NCBI RefSeq assembly: GCF_012910805.1
Contig: NZ_WTVK01000019.1
Span: 1-64,000 of the forward strand
Origin: Aromatoleum evansii
Lineage (GTDB): Bacteria; Pseudomonadota; Gammaproteobacteria; Burkholderiales; Rhodocyclaceae
Direction of reading: 5' to 3'
DNA: 64,000 bases
How positions within the stretch are numbered: position 1 is the first letter of the stretch; every line of letters begins with the position of its first letter. Below are positions 1 to 7,646 of the stretch, piece after piece. A model generated the notes under the pieces. That model was given only the letters and a program-made list of their open reading frames with translations, searched no databases and was not told the origin of the DNA. A program made the position numbers and the translations under genes.

Positions 1-61
1 TCAACTCCTTCTCCCAAGCTAGGACCAGTGCTGTAGCGCTCTTCGCGCTGCGTGCCATCTC

Positions 62-121
62 ATTCCGGGATTTAACGGGCGATTCCGCCTTCAACGGAAA
101 TATTCCGGTCTTTAACGGAAA
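62..121. repeat. Three tandem 20-bp repeats, each an imperfect palindrome
   Basis: Three adjacent 20-bp units begin at 62, 82 and 102. Each has the form ATTCCG, about five variable bases, then a T(T/C)AACGG core. Within a unit TTCCG and CGGAA form an inverted repeat, clearest in units 2 and 3. Such iterons are typical of protein-binding arrays such as operators or recombinase and replication-protein sites. No gene is visible in 1-228, so the array lies upstream of the XRE gene at 229. The function is inferred from form only. Confidence 0.7.
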
Positions 122-228
122 ACGACAGCAGCGGGGGACAGAAAAGCGAATGCGACTATAGGCCACCAAAGCTTCATTGTCACTCATAGAGCGTGGCCGC
201 ATAGTGCTCGAATTCTTAGCATCGGCCG

Positions 229-477
229 ATGCCGTCGACCGTTGCTCTGCCGTCTCGCGATCCCCGCGTTCTGTTTGGACGGCGAGTGGCCACGCTACGC
301 AAGGCCCGAGGCCTCTCGCAGGAGCAGCTTGCGCTCGAAAGTGGACTCGCCCGAAGCTATTTGGGAGGTGTCGAGCGCGGGCAACGTAACATTGCGCTCT
401 TGAACATCGTGCGGTTGGCAGAAGCGCTCGAGTGCCCCCCCTCGGAACTGATGAAGTTCACCACCGAGAGCGAATAA
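229..477 (+). CDS. XRE-family HTH regulator (82 aa)
   Basis: Small cytoplasmic DNA-binding protein made almost entirely of one Cro/C1-type helix-turn-helix. Residues about 15-75 carry the family pattern: LRKARGLSQEQLA, then YLGGVERGQRNIALLNIVRLAEAL. Proteins of this size usually regulate a neighbouring restriction, toxin or mobile-element gene. The iteron array at 62-121 lies just upstream and could be its operator, but this is unproven. No partner enzyme is directly adjacent; the next genes are the 59-aa protein at 635 and an MbcA/ParS-like antitoxin. Start taken at ATG 229. Confidence 0.85.
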   Translation: MPSTVALPSRDPRVLFGRRVATLRKARGLSQEQLALESGLARSYLGGVERGQRNIALLNIVRLAEALECPPSELMKFTTESE

Positions 478-634
478 TCGCACTCGAGCGGTGCGCCCAC
501 ACGCTCGTTGGCTCCGCGGCCGTAGAAGGTGTAGTCCTTCCAAGCTTCCAAAGATGGCGGGTGGGAATCGGCATCCGGCAGAGAAGACTGGTACCATCTT
601 CGTGTGGGACTGGAATCCGAACGGGATCCGCTCG

Positions 635-814
635 ATGAAACTCTGCATTGCCAAGATCGCCAAACAGGAAGCTTCCGACGCGCCGCAAGGCCGGGTGTTT
701 GCGCTGTTGTGCAAACGCGTGCCTGTGATTACGGCCGAAGATCGCGCCCGACTCGAGGCCGCGGCGAAGCGGCTCAACGACAAGGGCAGGTATCCGGTAT
801 TCCGAGAGCCGTGA
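635..814 (+). CDS. Small conserved protein, paralogue of the protein at 57.8 kb (59 aa)
   Basis: Not assigned to a named family. It begins MKLCIAKIAK and ends with the conserved block VPVITAEDRARLEAAAKR followed by a RYPV segment. The same block, with few changes, forms the C-terminus of the minus-strand protein at 57788-57967, which also starts MKL.IAKIAK. This paired conservation is the main reason to call both genes real and to choose ATG 635 over upstream starts. The charged helical C-terminus suggests a small nucleic-acid-binding or adaptor protein. Its stop overlaps a possible GTG start of the next gene at 811. Confidence 0.7.
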   Translation: MKLCIAKIAKQEASDAPQGRVFALLCKRVPVITAEDRARLEAAAKRLNDKGRYPVFREP

Positions 815-828
815 TTGGTCAATCTCCG

Positions 829-1305
829 ATGTCTAGGAGCACCCAGCCAAACCGCCAGGGCAATCGAAAGCAGCACGCGACCGACCTGCAGACCCTGATG
901 GTGATGGATCCGATGGTGAAAATCGAGGCATTGCGTGCCGGAATCGAATCCGTTGTTCTCGTCGAGATCGCCAAGGCGATCGGTCGCTCGACGCTCGAGT
1001 TGATCGAGCTGTTGCAGCTCTCGCGCCACTCACCCGTCGGCGCGATCCGACGAGGTGAGCGGCTCACGACCGAACAAGGCGAACGCGTCCTTGCGTTCCT
1101 CCGGCTGGTTGAGGCCGTGGGTGATATGGTGACGGTCGCAGGTGACGACAAGGCCTTCGACGTGCCGCGTTGGATCGCCGACTGGCTCGCAACGCCCTGT
1201 CCGGCCTTGGGCGGGCGACGTCCTGCGAGCCTCACCGATACGCTCGAGGGATTCCGGGTACTCAACCAACTGCTGTCGCAAATGCAATCCGGCGCCTACG
1301 CATAG
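829..1305 (+). CDS. Xre/MbcA/ParS-like antitoxin (158 aa)
   Basis: Resembles antitoxins of RES-Xre modules. A central helical segment (ALRAGIESVVLVEIAKAIGR) is followed by a helix-turn-helix-like part with RRGERLTTEQGERVLAFLRL and a C-terminal region ending PRWIADWLATPCPALGGRRP, which matches the MbcA/ParS toxin-binding domain. The family normally neutralises a RES-domain NAD-degrading toxin encoded directly downstream, but no RES reading frame is seen after 1305. An alternative GTG start at 811 would overlap the previous stop (GTGA) and couple translation. The antitoxin may be orphaned. Confidence 0.7.
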   Translation: MSRSTQPNRQGNRKQHATDLQTLMVMDPMVKIEALRAGIESVVLVEIAKAIGRSTLELIELLQLSRHSPVGAIRRGERLTTEQGERVLAFLRLVEAVGDMVTVAGDDKAFDVPRWIADWLATPCPALGGRRPASLTDTLEGFRVLNQLLSQMQSGAYA

Positions 1306-1388
1306 GTGGCCATGGATTATCGCGACTCTGCGCTGTTGTGGCTCGTTGGGCCCGCCGTGCGGTCTGGCAAATCGAACCCCACAATGGT

Positions 1389-1595
1389 TTAGCGGTCGAT
1401 GGGCGACTCGGGATCCGGCCCAAAGGAGGACAGCGGACGCGCTCCGGGACCGAATAACTCAACCTGATTGTCCTCCCAGCCCGCAATCCTGCGTCCCGCT
1501 GCGACCGTGTCCCGTGCGGCTCTTTGCGTCGCATCGCGGGCAATCCGCATGATTGTCTCCAAAGGCAAGTCGGCAACGCGCGGCTTCGCTTTCAT
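1389..1595 (-). CDS. Hypothetical small protein coupled to XRE gene (68 aa)
   Basis: Not recognised. The 68-residue product is basic at the N-terminus and ends in a Pro/Gly-rich tail. It is supported mainly by gene arrangement: its ATG overlaps the stop of the upstream XRE gene by four bases (ATGA at 1592-1595, minus strand), a classic translational-coupling overlap. It is therefore probably the second gene of a two-gene operon and a candidate partner of that regulator. Confidence 0.5.
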   Translation of the reverse strand: MKAKPRVADLPLETIMRIARDATQRAARDTVAAGRRIAGWEDNQVELFGPGARPLSSFGPDPESPIDR

Positions 1596-2119
1596 GAGGT
1601 TCTTCCGTTTGATACGTCATCGCTTGAGCAGTTCGTGACCGCGTGGTTAGTCGCCTTTCGACCAGGCTCTGCGCGCGGATCATGCCCCCGATCTTTGGGG
1701 CCGCTCACCGCAATCGCTGTCGCGATTTCATCCAGTGATCGGTCCAAGGCCTGCGCGAGCCTCAGGCACACCGAAAGCCGTGGATCTTCAGCCCCGGCCT
1801 CGAGGCGCGATAGCAGAGCATCGGGAATGGCACTCAATGCGGCCAAGTCCCGCTTTGACAGCCCTCTCTCGAGCCGCATGAAGGTCAAGCTGCCCGGCGT
1901 CGACAGCACGTGCGCCATACGCTTTCTAGCGTTGATCAGGCCTTGTCGCTTCGCTGGATCGGCTTCGATTTCCTTTATCCGGTCACGAACATCCCGCCAA
2001 CCCGGCCGTGCTTGCCGCGTGCTCTCTGTGACAGCTGCCTCGATCGAAACAAGAATCAGAGGAGGCCCCGATGACGTACCGAATCCGTTAGCGTTGCCGA
2101 TAGATCTTATGAAATGCAT
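1592..2119 (-). CDS. XRE-family HTH protein with N-terminal extension (175 aa)
   Basis: A Cro/C1-type helix-turn-helix occupies roughly residues 85-145: LTFMRLERGLSKRDLAAL, then ALLSRLEAGAEDPRLSVCLRLAQAL. The first 85 residues are a non-DNA-binding extension of unknown role. The start at 2119 is chosen because GGAGGG lies five bases upstream; an upstream ATG at 2155 lacks such a site. Its promoter region has been hit by the IS66 element at 2183, inside an interrupted palindrome that could have been its operator. It overlaps the following 68-aa gene. Confidence 0.75.
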   Translation of the reverse strand: MHFIRSIGNANGFGTSSGPPLILVSIEAAVTESTRQARPGWRDVRDRIKEIEADPAKRQGLINARKRMAHVLSTPGSLTFMRLERGLSKRDLAALSAIPDALLSRLEAGAEDPRLSVCLRLAQALDRSLDEIATAIAVSGPKDRGHDPRAEPGRKATNHAVTNCSSDDVSNGRTS

Positions 2120-2265
2120 GAACCCTCCAAGACCGGCCATGTCGCCCGTTGCCATTATTCTCCAACGAACGTCCGGTACAAGGTAAGCGTCCGCCCAGCA
2201 CCGTCTTCCGTCTCTGATTGAGATCGCCCAGAGTGGCGCCCACCAAATATTTGGTGGGGACCACT

Positions 2266-2676
2266 TTGGCTACGAATGGCATCACGCGGGTGACCCGCAA
2301 GGGGCGTCCGAACTATCCGGTCGACGTCAAACGCCACCTCGCCGGTCTCGCGTGCGAGCCGGGGATCTCAGTCGCGAAGCTCGCACTCGAGCACGGCCTT
2401 AACGCCAACCTGCTGTTCAAGTGGCGCCGCTACTACCGCGCCGGACTGTTCGGCAGGCCACAGCCGGAGCATGTAGCTAGGATGCCTGGCAGGAGCATGA
2501 TGCCGACACTGCTGCCGGTGGTGACCTTGTCGCCCACAGCCGGCCAGGACATGGAGGAGGCGAAACAGTCGGCGGCGCTCGAGATCGTTATCGGCAGTGC
2601 GACCGTGCGGGTGCTCGGCGAAGTCAATCGCGAGGCGCTGCGCACGGTCCTCGACTGCCTGGCCGAGCGGACATGA
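2266..2676 (+). CDS. tnpA: IS66 TnpA-type DNA-binding protein (136 aa)
   Basis: First gene of the IS66 operon. The N-terminal part is a Tnp_1/IS3-IS66 orfA-like helix-turn-helix (YPVDVKRHLA, SVAKLALEHGLNANLLFKWR), as in IS66 accessory proteins needed for transposition. No in-frame ATG precedes the domain. A TTG at 2266 gives an N-terminus reading ATNGITRV, whereas a TTG at 2218 would add 16 residues of low-complexity leader. The stop overlaps the tnpB start (ATGA at 2673). Confidence 0.85.
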   Translation: MATNGITRVTRKGRPNYPVDVKRHLAGLACEPGISVAKLALEHGLNANLLFKWRRYYRAGLFGRPQPEHVARMPGRSMMPTLLPVVTLSPTAGQDMEEAKQSAALEIVIGSATVRVLGEVNREALRTVLDCLAERT

Positions 2677-3020
2677 TCGGGCTGCCGGCGGGCACCCGGA
2701 TTTGGCTCGTGGCCGGCGTCACCGACATGCGTCGAGGCATGGACGGTTTGGCTGCGCTGGTGCAAGGTGCGCTGGGCGAGAATCCGTTCTCGGGGCACGT
2801 GTTCATCTTCCGCGGCCGGCGCGGTCACCTGGTGAAGCTCTTGTGGTGGAGCGGCGACGGGGTGTGCCTCTTTACCAAGCGGCTCGAGCACGGCCGCTTC
2901 GTGTGGCCGCAGGCGACTGACGGCGCAGTCCATCTCACCGCGGCGCAATTGTCGATGCTGCTCGAAGGCATCGACTGGCGTCGGCCCCGGCGCAGCTGGC
3001 AGCCCGAATGCGCCGCATAG
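2673..3020 (+). CDS. tnpB: IS66 family accessory protein TnpB (115 aa)
   Basis: Typical IS66 Orf2/TnpB of about 115 residues. The family landmarks GVTDMRRGMDGLAALVQ, NPFSGHVFIFRGRRG, KLLWW.GDGVCLFTKRLE and the final IDWRRP segment are all present. The protein is required for IS66 transposition but its biochemical role is unsettled. It overlaps tnpA by four bases and lies about 50 bases before the transposase gene. Confidence 0.95.
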   Translation: MIGLPAGTRIWLVAGVTDMRRGMDGLAALVQGALGENPFSGHVFIFRGRRGHLVKLLWWSGDGVCLFTKRLEHGRFVWPQATDGAVHLTAAQLSMLLEGIDWRRPRRSWQPECAA

Positions 3021-3071
3021 GAGGGTCGCCGGGGGCTGTTCACACAGGGCTGACTCGCGTAGACTCCCGTC

Positions 3072-4592
3072 ATGGACTCGACCTCACCCCTGCCCGATGA
3101 TGCCGCGCTGCTCAAGGCGATGGTCGCGGCCCAGCAGGTCGAGATCGAGCGACTGAACTTCATCATCGCGAAGCTGCGCCGGGCGCAGTTCGGCCGCCGC
3201 TCCGAGCAACTCGACGAGACGATCGGCCAACTGGAACTCTCGCTCGAAGAGCTCGAGGCGGTGCGCGCCGAGGGCGCCGTCGCCGTTTCCCCGAGCACGC
3301 CCGGTACCGAATCCGAACGCGCCGCGCGCGAGCCGCTGCCGGCGCACCTGCCGCGCGAGCCGCTCGAGCATGCGCCGCAGGCGAGCTGCTGCCCGGACTG
3401 CGGCGGCGCGTTGAAGCGGCTCGGCGAAGACGTGAGCGAAATGCTCGAGTACGTGCCCGACTCCTTCCGGGTGATCCGCCACGTGCGCCCGAAGCTTGCT
3501 TGCGCCCGCTGTGACGCGATCGTCCAGGCGCCGGCACCGAGCCGCCCGATTGCCCGCGGGCGGGCCGGTGCGGGACTGCTCGCCCATGTCCTCACCGCCA
3601 AGTACTGCGACCACCTGCCGCTCTACCGCCAGAGCGACATCTACGCCCGGGCAGGCGTGACGCTCGAACGCTCGACGCTCGCCGACTGGGTGGGCCAGTG
3701 CAGCGCGCTGCTGCGCCCGCTCGTCGAGGCGCTTAACCGATACGTGCTCGCAGCCGCCAAGGTCCACGCCGACGACACCCCGGTGCCCGTGCTGGCGCCG
3801 GGAGAAGGCAAGACCCGCACCGGTCGGCTGTGGACCTACGTGCGCGACGATCGCCCGGCCGGCGACCGCGCGGCGCCCGCCGTGTGGTTCGCCTACTCGC
3901 CGAACCGGCGCGGCGAACATCCCCAGGCGCACCTCAAGGCATACCAAGGCATCCTGCAAGCGGACGCCTTCGCCGGCTACGAGCCGCTGTATGCCGACGG
4001 AGATATCGTCGAGGCCGCCTGTTGGGCGCATGCCCGGCGCAAGTTCTACGAGCTCGCGAAGGCACATGCCTCGCCGATCGCCACCGAGGCGCTCACGCGC
4101 ATCGGCGCGCTCTACGAGATCGAGGCCGCCATCCGCGGGCAGCCGCCCGACGTGCGACGCGAGGTGCGACAGGCGCGCGCCGTGCCGCTGCTCGACGAGC
4201 TCCAGCACTGGCTCGGCGAGACGCTCACCAAGATCTCGAAGCGTTCGGCGCTGGCCGAGGCGATCCGCTATGCGCTCACGCGCTGGCCGGCGCTCACCCG
4301 CTACGCCGCCGACGGGCGTATCGAGATCGACAACAACGCCGCCGAGCGAGCGCTGCGCACCGTGGCGATCGGTCGCAAGAACTACCTCTTTGCCGGCTCG
4401 GATGCCGGGGGCGAGCGCGCCGCCGCGATCTACAGCCTGATCGGCACGGCCAAGCTCAACGACCTGGATCCGGAGGCCTACCTGCGCCACGTGCTCACGC
4501 GCATCGCCGAGCACCCGGTCAACCGCATCGAGGAGTTGCTGCCATGGAACGTCGAACTCGCCCCGGTCGAAGCAAACCAGGAAGCCGCGTAG
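3072..4592 (+). CDS. tnpC: IS66 family transposase TnpC (506 aa)
   Basis: DDE transposase that catalyses movement of the element. An N-terminal coiled-coil/leucine-rich region (residues about 10-60, with [15 protein letters not shown]) is followed by a zinc-finger segment ([25 protein letters not shown]) and the catalytic core. The acidic residues lie in [24 protein letters not shown] and [21 protein letters not shown]. Full length for the family and not visibly damaged, so the element is probably active. Confidence 0.95.
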   Translation: MDSTSPLPDDAALLKAMVAAQQVEIERLNFIIAKLRRAQFGRRSEQLDETIGQLELSLEELEAVRAEGAVAVSPSTPGTESERAAREPLPAHLPREPLEHAPQASCCPDCGGALKRLGEDVSEMLEYVPDSFRVIRHVRPKLACARCDAIVQAPAPSRPIARGRAGAGLLAHVLTAKYCDHLPLYRQSDIYARAGVTLERSTLADWVGQCSALLRPLVEALNRYVLAAAKVHADDTPVPVLAPGEGKTRTGRLWTYVRDDRPAGDRAAPAVWFAYSPNRRGEHPQAHLKAYQGILQADAFAGYEPLYADGDIVEAACWAHARRKFYELAKAHASPIATEALTRIGALYEIEAAIRGQPPDVRREVRQARAVPLLDELQHWLGETLTKISKRSALAEAIRYALTRWPALTRYAADGRIEIDNNAAERALRTVAIGRKNYLFAGSDAGGERAAAIYSLIGTAKLNDLDPEAYLRHVLTRIAEHPVNRIEELLPWNVELAPVEANQEAA

Positions 4593-4849
4593 CGCCAGGC
4601 CCGGCGGACGATCCGCTGGCCGGCCTCCCCAACGTCACCACCCTGATCGAGACCGAAGGGCAAATCACCCTCGGGCAGTTGTACCCCGTCGGCTGCGTCG
4701 CCATCGCCAACGACGACCACAACTGCCTGGCTATGCTCCAGCGCCGCGACGACGAAACCCTCTACGAACTCCTGATCCGGCTTGATGCCGCCATCGACCG
4801 CGCATTGCGCGACGGCGAGTTCACCGACGAGATCAACGCATCGGACTGA
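4544..4849 (+). CDS. IS66-associated small protein overlapping tnpC (101 aa)
   Basis: Begins inside the 3' end of the transposase gene in another frame and runs to just before the right inverted repeat. The C-terminal half is well structured ([18 protein letters not shown]) and acidic. Such passenger ORFs are found in some IS66 members. Function unknown. The last 250 bases do not overlap tnpC and keep an open frame, which favours a real gene. The start at ATG 4544 is the first available. Confidence 0.6.
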   Translation: MERRTRPGRSKPGSRVAPGPADDPLAGLPNVTTLIETEGQITLGQLYPVGCVAIANDDHNCLAMLQRRDDETLYELLIRLDAAIDRALRDGEFTDEINASD

Positions 4850-5177
4850 GGGCTGCGCAAGACGGTCAGCACCGGACGCTTACGGTACAAGGTTCGGAGA
4901 ACACGTTGATGCCTATGAAGCAGGCGGTGCGAAGGCGGGTGACCTCGGTCGTCAAGTCGTAAGCCCCCTGATACAGGGTGCGCGGGCAACACTAGGAGTC
5001 GATGTTACACGCCCGGTGCCGGCCTTTTCTTACCGGTAGCATCCGCCGCTCCCTCCGCAGGCAAGACGCAGCACGAGCGGATACGCACCGGAGCAACTGA
5101 TCAAGACGAGTCGAACTCGCTCATCGTCATAGATCACGACAGGGTAGTTGTGTTCAACCGGAATCTGCAACATCTAC

Positions 5178-5624
5178 CTAATCGGACAGCTTCAACACAG
5201 GCGCCCTCGGCTGAAGTTCGTCAAGTCGTGCCTGTGCATCGGCCAGCCGCTCGGTCAATTCAACGATCCGTAGACCGGCGTCTGCGAGCTTCCCAACAGC
5301 GGCATCCCTCTGCTTTTTCAGGTCGGAAATCGTTTCCCGCAGATCGCGGTTCTTGCCGCGCTTCTTGAGCAAGCGCTGTCGCACCGAGGGTGGTTGCTCG
5401 CCCTTGTGGGTTTCGACCCACTCCTGGATCTCTAGGACGACCAACGGAAAGCGGCTCTTGCGCAGGGCGCTCGGATCACATCCCGCTTCCTTGGCCACGT
5501 TGTTCTGACTCACAGGCGTTCCTTTTGGAAGCACCTGCGGCACCCCGAGCTTCAACCGTTCAAAGGCATCCCGAAACCGCTGTTCGGCGCTGGATCCTTC
5601 ACGCTGCTTGTCTGATGTACGCAA
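5178..5624 (-). CDS. Coiled-coil recombinase-associated protein, Srap/TnpC-like (148 aa)
   Basis: Last gene of the recombinase operon. The N-terminal half contains a helix-turn-helix-like part (VSQNNVAKEAGCDPSALRKSRFPLVV). Residues about 80-140 form a long charged coiled coil (ISDLKKQRDAAVGKLADAG and following). Small proteins of this design accompany Tn554-type and SE-type recombinases and assist recombination. Its start lies 26 bases inside the end of the upstream intB-like gene, so translation is coupled. Between 4902 and 5177 no gene is evident. Confidence 0.7.
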   Translation of the reverse strand: MRTSDKQREGSSAEQRFRDAFERLKLGVPQVLPKGTPVSQNNVAKEAGCDPSALRKSRFPLVVLEIQEWVETHKGEQPPSVRQRLLKKRGKNRDLRETISDLKKQRDAAVGKLADAGLRIVELTERLADAQARLDELQPRAPVLKLSD

Positions 5625-7644
5625 AGTAGTTCTCCAATCCTCGCTTCTCAGCCTCGAGGAAGCGATAGCGTGGGGTATCGGGTGGCGTTATCTCCAACTG
5701 CTTGATGACGCCGCCCAGCCGCTTCTGATTCGCGTCAGCGCGGCTGCGGTCGAAGAGAACATTGCTGCACGGGTGCCCATCGCCACCGGCACAATCCCCT
5801 ACCGAGGACACGCAGTCTCCGTCGCACTGACCGTTCTTCATGCAGGCGCCCAAGACCGTCAACCGGAAGCTCATCTGATGATTCCGCGCCGCCTTTTCAT
5901 AGCGCTGCGCATGGCCTTCGCTAATCAGGCTGACCGGCTCCCCGCCGTTTGCGGGGGCGAGCAGCTTCGCCTTGTGTTCGTCACCATACGGACTGACGAA
6001 GCGATCCGTATGCACCTCCGCCAACTGGCGACCCATCGCCTCGTACTGTGCATTTACTAGCAGGACGCGGGCAGCATCGTTGAGTTGCAGCGCCGTGTTG
6101 CCCCGCCCGTAATAGAGGGGTTGCCAGCGCGTCAGGTGCTTCATCTGAAGCTGTATCGAGGAATCGCTGATTTCCCCGGAGGCGAACATATTCACCGCGC
6201 CCGTGCGCCGGAACTGGTGCCACTTCAGGGGCCACGGCTTCCCGACTTGGAATCGCTCCGCATTGAGGCTGGGGCATACGGCCCGCGCGATCTTGATGTC
6301 GTTCTGGGTAATCGTGCGAGCTTCGAGGTCAAACAGTAGTGGATAGATGCGCACCACTTCGCAAAGGGATGCAATTTTGGGCTTCACGCCCGCGCGTTTG
6401 GCCGACGACTTTGTGCCTCTCCATGGCTCAAACGACGCCGTGAGCAGCCCAGGGTTAGCCTCTTCGGACCATCGTCCCATACAGGAAAGCCGTAGCCTTG
6501 CGATGGATTGAAGGACGTGGATCGCTGGCTCGACACTCGGACTGGTAATCCAACGACCCTCATCATCGGGGTCGGTCTTGGTCGTTTCGGCCTCGATCAG
6601 GAGGATGCGGCCAAAGACCGGATCCTTAAACCACGTTAGGCAGTTCCAGCGAACGCTTGCCGCCTCCTCGATTCGCATCAGGGTAAAAGCGGCGATGTCG
6701 GCGAGCGCCGCGTAGCGAACGATGGACAAATAGGCGGTGAATGCTTGTATGGTCTCAACGCCTCCCACCCAACGCTCCAATACTTCCTTGATGCCAAAGC
6801 GCTGCGCGGTGTCGACAAAGGGGCCGTGGTAGGTTATCCCCGAGCGCCTACCGCACCGGCCAGGAGGCGCACTCTGAAACGGCTGGCGCCTTGTACGTCC
6901 GCCTCTTGCTTCCCGATCCTCGGTAACGCCATTGGCGGCATAAGCGTCAACACAGAATGCGAAGCAGTCCTCGATCTGCGTACGGTGCGCGAGATAGTCC
7001 TGCGTGCACTCGGCCACGCGATTGACGACGTAGTTCCAGATGCGCGGTGGAATGTACTCGGTCTGCTCCGGGGTGTGGTCGGGCTGTGCCGCCTTTAGGC
7101 GCTGGATGCCTGCGGCATCGAGGAGTTCGAAGCCCAGGAAGGCCCGTGCATCCCTCAAGCGTTCCAGTTCCGCAACAACGTCCTCGTATGTGCTTGGGGC
7201 CAGGGTGTGTGCAACCTGGTCGATCACCGCCGGATAGCGCGAGAGGTCGGACGCGAGAATCTTGCTCTTGCTGCAAACTTGGACGATTTGCCGAATGGGC
7301 ATTGCGAAATTAGCAAGTAGCGTCCCGACCGCTGATGCGCCACGTGGCCCCCAGCCGCGCCACGCCACCAATTGACGCAGCAGTTCGGCGTTCGCGGGGT
7401 CGATCACGGGCGAGCGGGCGTGAAGTTTGGGGCCATCGCCGAAGGCGAAGGTCGTCGTCTTGCCCACCCATGGCGTGAAGTTAGCGATGTGATCGCCGTA
7501 GCGAGAAACCTCATTGCCCTCCGCGTCTTCGATCCATACCCAGTCCTTCGGGGGCGGCCAACTGGGCGGGCGAAAGGATCGTGCGTTCGGGCGGATGAAC
7601 GGCACATCGATCGCGAGGCCGAAGTGACTCAAGTTGATGCTCAT
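5599..7644 (-). CDS. Tyrosine site-specific recombinase, IntB-like (681 aa)
   Basis: Large tyrosine recombinase. The catalytic pattern is visible: Arg in LMRIEEAASVRWN, HxxR in WHQFRRTGAVNMF, then His and Tyr in MKHLTRWQPLYYGRG. A Cys-rich segment near the C-terminus (GACMKNGQCDGDCVSSVGDC, ending HPCSN) may bind metal. The start at 7644 has a GGAGTCTGACG context upstream and sits three bases after the preceding gene. It matches the third position of an intA-tfp-intB-srap quartet, and its catalytic set is complete. Confidence 0.85.
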   Translation of the reverse strand: MSINLSHFGLAIDVPFIRPNARSFRPPSWPPPKDWVWIEDAEGNEVSRYGDHIANFTPWVGKTTTFAFGDGPKLHARSPVIDPANAELLRQLVAWRGWGPRGASAVGTLLANFAMPIRQIVQVCSKSKILASDLSRYPAVIDQVAHTLAPSTYEDVVAELERLRDARAFLGFELLDAAGIQRLKAAQPDHTPEQTEYIPPRIWNYVVNRVAECTQDYLAHRTQIEDCFAFCVDAYAANGVTEDREARGGRTRRQPFQSAPPGRCGRRSGITYHGPFVDTAQRFGIKEVLERWVGGVETIQAFTAYLSIVRYAALADIAAFTLMRIEEAASVRWNCLTWFKDPVFGRILLIEAETTKTDPDDEGRWITSPSVEPAIHVLQSIARLRLSCMGRWSEEANPGLLTASFEPWRGTKSSAKRAGVKPKIASLCEVVRIYPLLFDLEARTITQNDIKIARAVCPSLNAERFQVGKPWPLKWHQFRRTGAVNMFASGEISDSSIQLQMKHLTRWQPLYYGRGNTALQLNDAARVLLVNAQYEAMGRQLAEVHTDRFVSPYGDEHKAKLLAPANGGEPVSLISEGHAQRYEKAARNHQMSFRLTVLGACMKNGQCDGDCVSSVGDCAGGDGHPCSNVLFDRSRADANQKRLGGVIKQLEITPPDTPRYRFLEAEKRGLENYFAYIRQAA

Positions 7645-7646
7645 CG

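Larger units (their letters stand above)
2183..4883 (+). mobile_element. Complete IS66-family insertion sequence (2701 bp)
   Basis: Both ends carry inverted repeats beginning GTAAGCGTCCG: the left end starts at 2183 and the right end finishes at 4883. The flanking 8-bp direct repeats GGTACAAG at 2175-2182 and 4884-4891 are the target-site duplication, matching the 8 bp typical of IS66. The interior encodes TnpA, TnpB and TnpC-type proteins plus a fourth overlapping ORF. Intact genes and a perfect target duplication indicate a recent insertion. A 16-bp perfect palindrome (CACCAAATATTTGGTG) lies just inside the left end at 2241-2256. Confidence 0.95.
2158..4901. repeat. Interrupted palindrome split by IS66
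   Basis: If the IS66 element and one copy of its target duplication are removed, the flanks rejoin as an imperfect inverted repeat: TTCTCC plus GAAC on the left (2158-2170) and GTTC plus GGAGAA on the right (4892-4901). The insertion sits between the arms. The original sequence was probably a protein-binding site upstream of the XRE gene at 1592-2119. Confidence 0.5.

Noticed and set aside
1142-1552. RES toxin reading frame after the MbcA/ParS-like antitoxin
   Set aside because: No frame shows the RES motif order; the translations are low-complexity shadows.
3084-4514. Long antisense open frame opposite the IS66 transposase
   Set aside because: Low-complexity Arg/Ala/Gly-rich translation without domain features; a GC-driven shadow of the transposase gene.
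4902-5177. Possible remnant of a group II intron
   Set aside because: Some stretches look structured, but no domain V, intron ends or reverse transcriptase could be recognised.
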